Assembly: GCA_050249455.1 (NCBI GenBank)
Contig: JBFWQM010000244.1
Span: forward strand, 1 to 7,832
DNA: 7,832 bases
Direction of reading: 5' to 3'
Origin: JBFWQM01 sp050249455
Lineage (GTDB): Bacteria; Pseudomonadota; Alphaproteobacteria; MPNO01; VGEU01
In this document: piece after piece, positions 1 to 5,740 of the stretch
Layout of the letters: each line of letters starts with the position of its first letter
How positions within the stretch are numbered: the stretch's first letter is position 1
Program-made: the position numbers and the translations under genes
Notes under the pieces: generated by a model
Database searches by the model: none
Seen by the model: only the letters and a program-made list of their open reading frames with translations
What the model was told of the DNA's origin: nothing

Positions 1-453
1 CTGGACGTCGACGACGTGCTTGCCCATCTCCTTGTCACCGAGGGCTTCGCCACGGTGGAGGACGTCGCCTTCGTGCCGCTCGACGACCTCCTCACCATCG
101 AGGGCTTCGACGAGGACATCGCGACCGAACTCAGCACCCGGGCGCGCAACTGGCTGGCGGAGGAGGAGGCGCGCAACGAAGCGCGCCGCCGCGAGCTCGG
201 CGTCACCGACGAGGTGTCGGCGATCGCCGGCCTGTCCTCGCGCATGCTGGTGGCGCTGGGCGAGCACGGGATCAAGACGCTCGACGACCTTGCGGATCTC
301 TCCGGCGACGAGCTGATCAACCGCAGCGACGGCGTGCTGAAGGAGTTCGGCCTCGACGAAGAGGGCGCCAACGCCATCATCATGGCCGCGCGCGCCCACT
401 GGTTCGACGGCGACGAGGCTGCGGCTCCCGCGGCGGGTGGCGACGCCCATTGA
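1..453 (+). CDS. nusA: Transcription termination/antitermination protein NusA, C-terminal part (5' end outside window)
   Basis: The open frame runs from the first base to a TGA at 451-453, giving 150 visible codons. It is the 3' end of a gene that starts upstream of the window. The visible part contains two tandem helix-hairpin-helix acidic repeats typical of the NusA C-terminus, at about codons 10-52 (core LLTIEGFDEDIATEL) and codons 75-135 (core IAGLSSRMLVALGEHGIKTL). A short Ala/Gly/Asp-rich tail ends in DAH. In proteobacteria these repeats contact the RNA polymerase alpha subunit or NusG and relieve autoinhibition of the KH/S1 RNA-binding part, which lies off-window. NusA binds elongating polymerase and tunes pausing, termination and rRNA antitermination. 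The downstream order ylxR-infB-rbfA-truB-rpsO-pnp strongly supports the identification. The GTG at 16 is only an internal codon, not the true start. Confidence 0.95.
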   Translation: MDVDDVLAHLLVTEGFATVEDVAFVPLDDLLTIEGFDEDIATELSTRARNWLAEEEARNEARRRELGVTDEVSAIAGLSSRMLVALGEHGIKTLDDLADLSGDELINRSDGVLKEFGLDEEGANAIIMAARAHWFDGDEAAAPAAGGDAH

Positions 454-1106
454 CGGCGCTGCACCACGATCCGGTCGCGGCGCCGTCCGGCGGGGCGGTC
501 CCGGCAACGCCGGTCGCGGCGGCCGCGCCGCTGCGCCGCTGCATCGTCAGCCGCGACAGCCTGCCGCCGGAGCGCATGATCCGGTTCGTGGTGGCGCCCG
601 ACGGCGCGGTGACGCCCGACCTGGAGCGCCGGTTGCCCGGGCGCGGATTGTGGCTGACGGCGCGCCGGGATATAGTGCGCACGGCCTGCCGCCGCGGTCA
701 TTTCGCCAAGGCGACGCGCGGCGCCGTTGCGGTGGCGGCCGATCTGGACGACCGCGTGGAGCGCCTGCTGGCGGCGCGCGTCCTGTCGCTGTTCGGGTTG
801 GCCCGCAAGGCCGGTCAAGCCGTCTCGGGATACGAGAAGGTGAGCGCCATGCTGCGGCGCGGGCCGGCCGGTGCGCTGGTGCTCGCGGTCGACGGGGCGC
901 CCGACGCGCGGGCCGCGATGCGGCGCGCCGCCGGCGACGCGCCGGCGGTCGAGGTGCTGACCGGCGACGAGATCGGGTCGGTGTTCGGCCGGCCGCATGC
1001 CGTGCACGCTGCGCTGGCGCCGGGGCGCCTGGCAGACCGTTTCGTTGCCGAAGCCGCTCGCCTGGCGGGATTCCGGGCGCCGATGAGGGTTGGAAAGTCC
1101 GACTGA
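450..1106 (+). CDS. ylxR: YlxR-type RNA-binding protein fused to an L7Ae/YlxQ-like domain
   Basis: This is a 218-residue protein. Residues 29-107 match the YlxR (DUF448) fold: RRCIVSR at 29-35, IRFVV at 44-48 and GRGLWL at 64-69. Residues 108-200 look like an L7Ae/YlxQ-type RNA-binding domain, with GLARKAGQAVSG at 116-127 and a LAVDGAPDAR strand/loop at 145-154. In Firmicutes the two domains are separate neighbouring genes (ylxR, ylxQ); a fused form is familiar in alphaproteobacteria. Family knowledge suggests RNA binding; B. subtilis YlxR (RnpM) modulates RNase P. The exact role here is not deducible. The start is TTG at 450, overlapping the nusA stop (TTGA). No in-frame ATG or GTG precedes the conserved RRCIV motif, and the next ATG (576) lies inside the domain. 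No strong Shine-Dalgarno is seen, so translation is probably coupled to nusA. Residues 1-28 are Ala/Pro-rich and probably disordered. Confidence 0.88.
   Translation: MTALHHDPVAAPSGGAVPATPVAAAAPLRRCIVSRDSLPPERMIRFVVAPDGAVTPDLERRLPGRGLWLTARRDIVRTACRRGHFAKATRGAVAVAADLDDRVERLLAARVLSLFGLARKAGQAVSGYEKVSAMLRRGPAGALVLAVDGAPDARAAMRRAAGDAPAVEVLTGDEIGSVFGRPHAVHAALAPGRLADRFVAEAARLAGFRAPMRVGKSD
648..676 (+). promoter_or_regulatory. Possible internal sigma70-type promoter inside ylxR
   Basis: TTGTGG (648-653) is separated by 17 nt from TATAGT (671-676). The -10 box matches TATAAT at five of six positions. The -35 box matches TTGACA only at TTG. The -10 overlaps a GAT-ATA-GTG codon run, with ATA rare in this GC-rich sequence. 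If active it would drive infB and downstream genes independently of the nusA promoter. This rests on sequence resemblance only. Confidence 0.2.
1092..1097 (+). promoter_or_regulatory. Ribosome binding site deciding the infB start
   Basis: GGAAAG at 1092-1097 lies 10 nt before the ATG at 1108. It supports ATG 1108 over the in-frame TTG at 1090, which has no comparable upstream purine run at the right distance and would start inside ylxR. The site is within the last codons of ylxR. Confidence 0.55.
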
Positions 1107-1107
1107 C

Positions 1108-3831
1108 ATGAGCGAAGACGAGAAAGACTCCGGCAAGGGCAAGGTCCTGACGCTGTCGCGTCCGGGCAGGCTCGAGCTCAAGAAGACCGTCGATGCCGGG
1201 CAGGTCCGACAGAGCTTCTCGCACGGCCGTTCCAAGTCGGTGACCGTGGAGGTCCGGAAGAAGCGGACCTTCACCCAGACCGCCGACGGCTCGATGACCG
1301 AGGTCAAGCGCGGCGCCGCCGCCGCCGCCGAGGAAGCCGCCCGCGGCGAGCAGTCCGCCGCCGAGCGCGCCGCTGTCGCGGAGGCGGCGACGAAGGCGCT
1401 CGGCCTGCGCGCGCTGACCGAGGAGGAGCGCGCCGCCCGCGCCCGCGCCCTGCAGGACGCCAAGCAGGCGCAGACCGAGGCGGAGATCATCGCCGCGCTG
1501 CAGCGCGCCGAGGAAGAGGATCGCGAACGCGAGGAAGAGGAGCGCCGTCTCGCCGAGGAGGCGCGCCGCGCCGAAGAGGCCGAGCAGCGCCGCCGCGAGG
1601 AGGACGAGCGCCGCAGTCGCGAGCAGGGCGAGGCCGGCGGCGCCGAGGCCGCTCCCGCCGCCGCGCCGACGCCCGCGCCGGCAGCCGGCGCACCCGCGCC
1701 GGCGGAACCGCCGCGCCCGACCGCCGCGCCGGCACGCCCCGCGGCGCCCGCGCCGGCAGCGGCGCCTGCGCCGGCGGCCGCCCCCGGCGCGGCGCCCGCG
1801 GCGCGCGACGCCACCGCCGCGGCAGCGCTCGCCAAGGGCCGCCTGAAGCTGGTCGAGCCGACCGAGGAGGAGGACGTCGCCCGCCGCCGCCCCGGCGCGC
1901 CGCCCGTCCGCCGTCCCGCCGTCAAGCGCGGCGCCGAGCCGCGCCGCCGCGGCGGCAAGATGACCGTGACCAAGGCGCTGGACGAGGAAGAGCGGGTCCG
2001 CAGCCTGGCCTCGGTCCGTCGCGCGCGCGAGCGCGAGCGCAGGCTTATGCGCGAGCAACAGGAGACGACCAAGGTGTTTCGTGAGGTCGTCGTCCCGGAG
2101 ACGATCACCGTCCAGGAGCTGGCCAACCGCATGGCCGAGCGGGCCGCCGACGTGATCAAGACGCTGATGAAGATGGGCGTCATGGCGACCCTGACGCAGT
2201 CGATCGACGCCGACACCGCCGAGCTGGTGGTCACCGAGTTCGGCCATCGCATCAAGCGCGTCAGCGAATCCGACGTCGAGATCGGGCTCAAGGGCGAGGC
2301 AGACCTTGAGGAGGATCTCGAGGCGCGGCCGCCGGTGGTCACCATCATGGGCCACGTCGACCACGGCAAGACCTCGCTGCTCGACGCGCTGCGCGCCACC
2401 GACGTGGCCGCGCACGAGGCCGGCGGCATCACCCAGCACATCGGCGCCTACCGAGTGCGGCTGCAGAGCGGCCAGAGCATCACGTTCATCGACACGCCGG
2501 GCCACGAGGCGTTCACCGCCATGCGTGCGCGCGGCGCCAACGTCACCGACATCGTCGTGCTGGTGGTGGCCGCCGACGACGGCGTGATGCCGCAGACGGT
2601 GGAGGCGATCAACCACGCCAAGGCCGCCGGCGTGCCCATGATCGTCGCGATCAACAAGATCGACCGGCCGGACGCCAACCCGACGCGGGTGAAGAACGAG
2701 CTGCTGCAGCACGGCATCGTCGACGAGACGCTCGGCGGCGACACGCTGTCGGTGGAGGTCTCGGCGATCAAGCGGACCAACCTCGACAAGCTGGAGGAGA
2801 TGATCCTCCTGCAGGCAGAGCTCCTGGACCTGCGCGCCAACCCGAACCGCGACGCCGAAGGCGTGGTGATCGAGGCGCGGCTCGACCGCGGCCGGGGCAA
2901 CGTCGCGACCGTGCTGGTCCAGCGGGGGTCGCTGCACGTCGCCGACATCGTGGTGGCCGGCGCCGAATGGGGCCGCGTGCGCGCGCTGGTCGACGACACC
3001 GGCGCGCAGCTCGACCATGCCGGGCCGTCGGTGCCGGTGGAGCTGCTGGGCCTCAACGGCACGCCGCTGGCGGGCGACGAGTTCACGGTGGTCGAGACCG
3101 AAGGCCGTGCGCGAGAGATCACCGATTTCCGCCGCCGCCGCGCGCGCGAGGCGCGCGTCGTCGCCTCCACCCGCGGCACGCTGGAGCAGATGTTCTCCCA
3201 GATCGCGTCCGGCGCCGCGCAGGAGTTCGCGGTGGTGGTGAAGGCCGACGTGCAGGGCTCGGCCGAGGCGATCCAGGCCAGCCTCGAGCGGCTTGCCACC
3301 GACGAGATCAAGGTGCGCGTGCTGCATGCCGGCGTCGGCGGCATCAACGAATCCGACATCGGCCTCGCCAAGGCGTCCAGCGCCCTGGTGATCGGCTTCA
3401 ACGTCCGCGCCAATCCGCAGGCGCGCGACGCGGCCGCCACCGACCATGTCGACATCCGCTACTACTCGATCATCTACGACGTGGTCGAGGATGCGAAGAA
3501 GATGATGAGCGGCATGCTGTCGCCGGAATCGCGCGAGACGCACATCGGCGCGGCGCAGGTGTTGCAGGTGTTCGAGATCACCAAGATCGGCAAGGTCGCC
3601 GGCTGCCGCGTCACCGACGGCGTGGTGCGGCGCGGCTCGAAGGTGCGCATCCTGCGCGACGACGTGGTCATCCACGAGGGCCAGCTCTCCAGCCTGCGCC
3701 GCTTCAAGGACGAGGTGCGCGAGGTGCGCGAAGGCATGGAGTGCGGCCTCGCGGTCGAGAACTACAGCGACGTCAAGGAAGGCGACGTGATCGAGTGCTT
3801 CGAGGTCGAGCAGGTCGCCCGCACCCTGTAG
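1108..3831 (+). CDS. infB: Translation initiation factor IF-2
   Basis: This 907-residue GTPase places fMet-tRNA on the 30S subunit and promotes 50S joining. Domains in order: an IF2-associated N-terminal segment (residues about 17-56, with VRQSFSHGRSKSV); a Glu/Arg/Ala-rich charged stretch (about 100-176); an Ala/Pro-rich linker (179-232); a second basic stretch; the IF2_N helical domain (about 330-385, ITVQELANRMAERAADVIK); the G domain; then domains II-IV, with KADVQGSAEAIQ starting at 712. All GTPase motifs are intact: G1 GHVDHGKT 415-422, G2 AGGIT 438-442, G3 DTPGH 462-466, G4 NKID 516-519, G5 SAIK from 552. Length is close to E. coli IF2 (890). The start is ATG 1108, one base after the ylxR stop. 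The end is an in-frame tandem stop, TAG TGA (3829-3834). The minus-strand open frames across this gene are codon-bias shadows. Confidence 0.98.
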   Translation: MSEDEKDSGKGKVLTLSRPGRLELKKTVDAGQVRQSFSHGRSKSVTVEVRKKRTFTQTADGSMTEVKRGAAAAAEEAARGEQSAAERAAVAEAATKALGLRALTEEERAARARALQDAKQAQTEAEIIAALQRAEEEDREREEEERRLAEEARRAEEAEQRRREEDERRSREQGEAGGAEAAPAAAPTPAPAAGAPAPAEPPRPTAAPARPAAPAPAAAPAPAAAPGAAPAARDATAAAALAKGRLKLVEPTEEEDVARRRPGAPPVRRPAVKRGAEPRRRGGKMTVTKALDEEERVRSLASVRRARERERRLMREQQETTKVFREVVVPETITVQELANRMAERAADVIKTLMKMGVMATLTQSIDADTAELVVTEFGHRIKRVSESDVEIGLKGEADLEEDLEARPPVVTIMGHVDHGKTSLLDALRATDVAAHEAGGITQHIGAYRVRLQSGQSITFIDTPGHEAFTAMRARGANVTDIVVLVVAADDGVMPQTVEAINHAKAAGVPMIVAINKIDRPDANPTRVKNELLQHGIVDETLGGDTLSVEVSAIKRTNLDKLEEMILLQAELLDLRANPNRDAEGVVIEARLDRGRGNVATVLVQRGSLHVADIVVAGAEWGRVRALVDDTGAQLDHAGPSVPVELLGLNGTPLAGDEFTVVETEGRAREITDFRRRRAREARVVASTRGTLEQMFSQIASGAAQEFAVVVKADVQGSAEAIQASLERLATDEIKVRVLHAGVGGINESDIGLAKASSALVIGFNVRANPQARDAAATDHVDIRYYSIIYDVVEDAKKMMSGMLSPESRETHIGAAQVLQVFEITKIGKVAGCRVTDGVVRRGSKVRILRDDVVIHEGQLSSLRRFKDEVREVREGMECGLAVENYSDVKEGDVIECFEVEQVARTL
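1642..1803 (+). repeat. Low-complexity Ala/Pro-rich coding repeat within infB
   Basis: IF2 residues 179-232 are almost entirely Ala and Pro, encoded by imperfectly repeated GCC/GCG/CCG/CCC blocks such as gcgccggcagcggcgcctgc around 1752-1771. It sits between the charged N-terminal helix region and the conserved IF2 core. It is best read as a flexible, fast-evolving linker, as in many GC-rich alphaproteobacterial IF2 proteins, and not as a mobile or regulatory repeat. Confidence 0.7.
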
Positions 3832-3847
3832 TGACTCACGACGCTGC

Positions 3848-3879
3848 CGACGGCCCGCCCCGCCGTGGGCGGGCCGTCG
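3848..3879 (+). terminator. Strong GC-rich hairpin between infB and rbfA (possible attenuator or 3'-end stabiliser)
   Basis: A perfect 13-bp inverted repeat (3848-3860 with 3867-3879) encloses a 6-nt loop, starting 16 nt after the infB stop. The left arm is CGACGGCCCGCCC. It is followed by CGCGTTT, which has only three T residues, so it is not a canonical intrinsic terminator. The transcript must continue, at least partly, because rbfA begins only 29 nt later with no obvious promoter between. Likely readings are a partial terminator or attenuator, or a stem protecting the infB mRNA end from 3' exonucleases. The structure is seen directly; the function is inferred. Confidence 0.5.
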
Positions 3880-3908
3880 CGCGTTTCGGCCTCCGGAGCA
3901 CCGCCGCC

Positions 3909-4331
3909 ATGCGTCACGGAAGACGCCGTTCCCATTCCGCCCCCGGCGCCGAACAGGCCGGCCCGTCGCAGCGCCAGCTGCGCGTCGGCGAGATGCTGCG
4001 CCACGTCATCGCCGGCGTGATCGAGCGCGGCGAGCTGCGCGACCCCCAGGCCGCCGGCATCCCGGTCACCGTCACCGAGGTCCGGGTCAGCCCGGACATG
4101 CGCACCGCCATCGTGTTCGTCGTGCCGCTGGGCGGCCGCGACACCGACACGGTGGTGGAGGCGCTGCGCCGGGCCGCGCCGTTCCTGCGCCGCCGGGTCG
4201 CCGAGGAGATCACCCTCAAGTTCCTGCCGGCGCTGAAGTTCGAGGCCGACACCGCCTTCGACCACGCCACCAGGATCGACCGGCTGCTGCGCGAGACGCC
4301 GCCGTCGGCAGACGACGACGACGATGCGTAA
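3909..4331 (+). CDS. rbfA: 30S ribosome-binding factor RbfA
   Basis: This 140-residue single-domain protein of the RbfA KH-type fold binds the immature 30S subunit and assists 16S rRNA 5'-end maturation. Visible family features are RVGEMLRHVIAGVI (25-38), VTVTEVRVSPDMRTAIVFV (53-71), a helix with LRRAAPFLRRRVAEEI (86-101), LKFLPALKFEAD (103-114) and a final helix HATRIDRLL (119-127). Residues 1-22 form a basic, unstructured-looking extension, and the C-terminus is acidic (ADDDDDA). The start is ATG 3909, with GGAG at 3895-3898 ten bases upstream. The upstream part of the same open frame runs inside infB and is not coding. The stop TAA (4329-4331) lies within the start of truB, so the two genes overlap by 8 nt and are probably translationally coupled. 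Confidence 0.96.
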   Translation: MRHGRRRSHSAPGAEQAGPSQRQLRVGEMLRHVIAGVIERGELRDPQAAGIPVTVTEVRVSPDMRTAIVFVVPLGGRDTDTVVEALRRAAPFLRRRVAEEITLKFLPALKFEADTAFDHATRIDRLLRETPPSADDDDDA

Positions 4332-5253
4332 GCGGCGGGGCGATCCCGTCCACGGCTGGATCGTGGTGGACAAGCCGGCCGGCATGTCCTCCGCCCACGT
4401 CGTCGCCGTAGTGCGCCGGATCATGCGCGCCGCAAAGGCGGGCCACGCGGGCACCCTGGACCCGCTGGCGACCGGCGTGCTGCCGGTGGCGCTGGGCGAG
4501 GCGACCAAGACCGTCTCCTACGTCGTGGACGGCAGCAAGGAATACCGCTTCACCGTGCGCTGGGGCGAAGCACGCGCCACCGACGACGGCGAGGGCGCCG
4601 TCACCGCGACGTCGCCCTGCCGCCCCGGCCGGGCGGCGATCGAGGCCGCGCTGCCCGCCTTCACCGGCGACATCCTGCAGGCGCCGCCCGCCTATTCGGC
4701 GGTCAAGATAGACGGCCAGCGGGCCTATGCCCTGGCCCGCGCCGACCAGCCGGTGGCGCCGCCCCCGCGCCCCATCCGCATCGACTCGCTCGCCCTTGCG
4801 GACCTGCCCGACCCGGACCACGCCGTCTTCACGGTCCGCTGCGGCAAGGGGGCGTATGTCCGCGGCCTCGCCCGCGACATGGCGGTGCGGCTCGGCACGG
4901 TCGGTCACGCGTCGGCAATCCGGCGCACCCGGGTCGGCCCGTTCGGGGAAGACCGGGCGATTTCGTTGGATAAACTGGCGGCATTGGGGCATAGTGCCGC
5001 CCCGGTTGAGTGCCTTGTGCCCGTTGCGACCGCGCTGGACGACATCCCGGCGCTGGCCTTGACGGCAGCCCAGGCCGCCCATCTGAAGCACGGACGGGCG
5101 GTACGGGTCACAGGGACGGGCGGGCGAACCTTCGCTGACATCGGCAATCTGGCGGAAGGGCACGTCCTGTGCGCCATGGCCGATGGTCAGCCGGTTGCCC
5201 TGGCCCGGCTGGAAGCGGGGGAAATTCGCCCGCTTCGCGTCTTGAATCTGTAG
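4324..5253 (+). CDS. truB: tRNA pseudouridine(55) synthase TruB
   Basis: This 309-residue enzyme isomerises U55 of the tRNA T-loop to pseudouridine. Family motifs in order: DKPAGMSS (16-23); the catalytic loop GHAGTLDPLATGVLPV (40-55) with nucleophile Asp46; KEYRFTVRWGEARATDDGEG (72-91) with Tyr74, the likely equivalent of E. coli Tyr76; APPAYSAVKIDGQRAYALAR (120-139); and GKGAYVRGLARDM (174-186) with Arg180, matching E. coli Arg181. A C-terminal PUA/TruB_C-like segment runs from about 243 to 309. The T-D-T pattern before the DD in the Tyr74 motif is reduced to R-A-T-D-D, a modest deviation outside the catalytic residues. The start ATG 4324 lies inside rbfA with no Shine-Dalgarno, which suggests coupling by re-initiation. 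Bases 4959-4996 are unusually AT-rich for this gene and use rarer codons (TTG, AAA, AGT). Confidence 0.97.
   Translation: MRKRRGDPVHGWIVVDKPAGMSSAHVVAVVRRIMRAAKAGHAGTLDPLATGVLPVALGEATKTVSYVVDGSKEYRFTVRWGEARATDDGEGAVTATSPCRPGRAAIEAALPAFTGDILQAPPAYSAVKIDGQRAYALARADQPVAPPPRPIRIDSLALADLPDPDHAVFTVRCGKGAYVRGLARDMAVRLGTVGHASAIRRTRVGPFGEDRAISLDKLAALGHSAAPVECLVPVATALDDIPALALTAAQAAHLKHGRAVRVTGTGGRTFADIGNLAEGHVLCAMADGQPVALARLEAGEIRPLRVLNL
4966..4995 (+). promoter_or_regulatory. Possible internal promoter in truB upstream of rpsO-pnp
   Basis: TTGGAT (4966-4971) lies 18 nt before CATAGT (4990-4995), in the most AT-rich pocket of truB. The -10 matches TATAAT at four of six positions, and the -35 matches only TTG. 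A second weak pair lies downstream: TTGACG (5059-5064) with TCTGAA (5082-5087), 17 nt apart, giving a better -35 and a poorer -10. Either could supply extra rpsO-pnp mRNA, since rpsO has its own promoter in E. coli. This is pattern-based evidence only. Confidence 0.18.
5212..5247 (+). promoter_or_regulatory. Hairpin with possible pseudoknot at the truB 3' end, upstream of rpsO
   Basis: Perfect 8-bp arms GAAGCGGG (5212-5219) and CCCGCTTC (5229-5236) enclose a 9-nt loop, GGAAATTCG. The loop bases ATTC (5224-5227) are complementary to GAAT (5244-5247) downstream of the stem, so an H-type pseudoknot is conceivable. The stem ends 31 nt before the rpsO ATG. Ribosomal protein S15 is known in several bacteria to repress its own mRNA through structured leaders. 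Here the 14-nt truB-rpsO gap forces any such element into truB. The function is inferred; the short 4-bp second helix could be chance. Confidence 0.25.
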
Positions 5254-5257
5254 CAAT

Positions 5258-5261
5258 GGAG
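5258..5261 (+). promoter_or_regulatory. Shine-Dalgarno of rpsO
   Basis: GGAG at 5258-5261 lies 6 nt before ATG 5268. It decides the start, because the alternative in-frame ATG at 5256 overlaps this site and would add four residues (MELT) absent from typical S15. Confidence 0.75.
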
Positions 5262-5267
5262 CTGACG

Positions 5268-5537
5268 ATGTCGATTACGCCTGAGCGCAAGGCGGAGCTG
5301 ATCACGGAATATCGCCAGGCCGACACCGACACCGGGTCTCCGGAGGTCCAGGTCGCCATCCTGTCGGAACGGATCCGCAACCTGACCGAGCACCTGAAAG
5401 AGCATAAGAAGGACTTCCACTCGCGGCGTGGCCTGCTGATGATGGTCGGCCAGCGCCGTGGCCTGCTCGACTATCTCAAGCGCAAGGACGCCCCGCGCTA
5501 CGAAGCGCTGATCGGGCGTCTGGGGCTGAGGCGCTGA
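5268..5537 (+). CDS. rpsO: 30S ribosomal protein S15
   Basis: At 89 residues, this is exactly the usual bacterial S15 length. S15 binds 16S rRNA early in assembly at the central domain three-way junction and forms an intersubunit bridge. The family signature is clear: DTGSPEVQVAILSERIRNLT (21-40), then EHLKEHKKDFHSRRGLLMMV (41-60) and QRRGLLDYLKRKD (62-74). The rRNA-contacting positions His42, Asp49 and Ser52 are present. The protein ends in the characteristic RLGLRR. It is placed between truB and pnp as in most proteobacteria. It has its own strong Shine-Dalgarno, unlike truB, fitting the high expression expected for a ribosomal protein. The open frame extends upstream into truB, but that part is not coding. 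Confidence 0.98.
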   Translation: MSITPERKAELITEYRQADTDTGSPEVQVAILSERIRNLTEHLKEHKKDFHSRRGLLMMVGQRRGLLDYLKRKDAPRYEALIGRLGLRR

Positions 5538-5565
5538 GAGTGCATCCCGCGCACCGCCCAACCCA

Positions 5566-5583
5566 CCGCGGCGAACGCCGCGG
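5566..5583 (+). terminator. GC-only hairpin 28 nt after rpsO
   Basis: CCGCGGCG (5566-5573) and CGCCGCGG (5576-5583) are perfect inverted repeats separated by AA. In RNA this gives a 7-bp stem with a GAAC loop. There is no T-tract after it (CGCGTTGG), so it is at best a partial or Rho-assisted terminator, or an rpsO 3'-end stabiliser. E. coli has a terminator in the equivalent rpsO-pnp gap, which makes a similar role plausible. Confidence 0.35.
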
Positions 5584-5636
5584 CGCGTTGGAGCCGGTCG
5601 CGCGCTGCCCCGACCACCACAGGCAAGGACGCGGCG

Positions 5637-5651
5637 CGGCCCTTAGGGCCG
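5637..5651 (+). other. Short inverted repeat in the rpsO-pnp gap
   Basis: CGGCCC (5637-5642) and GGGCCG (5646-5651) flank TTA, giving a 6-bp stem with a 3-nt loop. It overlaps the palindrome GGCCGGCC (5647-5654). It may fold on its own or compete with the larger stem-loop just downstream. No function can be assigned. Confidence 0.3.
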
Positions 5652-5659
5652 GCCGTGCA

Positions 5660-5735
5660 ACGGCACGTCATCATACGGCCGCGCGGGCCGGCGGACAGGG
5701 GTCCGCCGGTTGGGGCGCGCGGTCGATCGTGCCGT
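5660..5735 (+). promoter_or_regulatory. Compound stem-loop in the pnp leader, candidate RNase III/PNPase autoregulatory element
   Basis: Three collinear helices stack into one long hairpin. The outer helix is 5660-5667 with 5728-5735 (ACGGCACG/CGTGCCGT, 8 bp perfect). After an asymmetric internal loop, the middle helix is 5676-5685 with 5716-5725 (10 bp, one G-U). After a GGGG bulge on the 3' side, the inner helix is 5686-5696 with 5701-5711 (9 Watson-Crick pairs plus 2 G-U), closed by an AGGG loop. It ends 19 nt before the pnp ATG. In E. coli the pnp leader forms a long stem that RNase III cuts, after which PNPase represses its own mRNA. Position and shape agree with such an element here. 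The pairing is read from the sequence; the mechanism is inferred. Confidence 0.5.
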
Positions 5736-5740
5736 CTCGA

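Noticed and set aside
437..1111. An alternative plus-strand frame overlapping ylxR
   Set aside because: The translation is Arg/Gly/Ala-rich without family motifs, while the neighbouring frame gives the clear YlxR signature.
1315..1329. Five tandem GCC codons in infB as a possible unstable microsatellite
   Set aside because: It is short, in-frame and codes for Ala in a low-complexity region. Such runs are ordinary in GC-rich IF2 genes.
547..3675. A 1042-codon open frame on the minus strand opposite ylxR and infB
   Set aside because: Its translation is compositionally biased (Arg/Ala/Gly/His/Asp-rich) with no recognisable domain. It lies opposite a fully convincing IF2 gene. Long antisense frames are expected where third positions are nearly all G or C.
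1960..3831. A possible shorter IF2 isoform starting at the internal ATG 1960 (residue 285)
   Set aside because: E. coli infB does have internal starts, but here no Shine-Dalgarno precedes the ATG (upstream is CGCCGCGGCGGCAAG), so I cannot support it from sequence.
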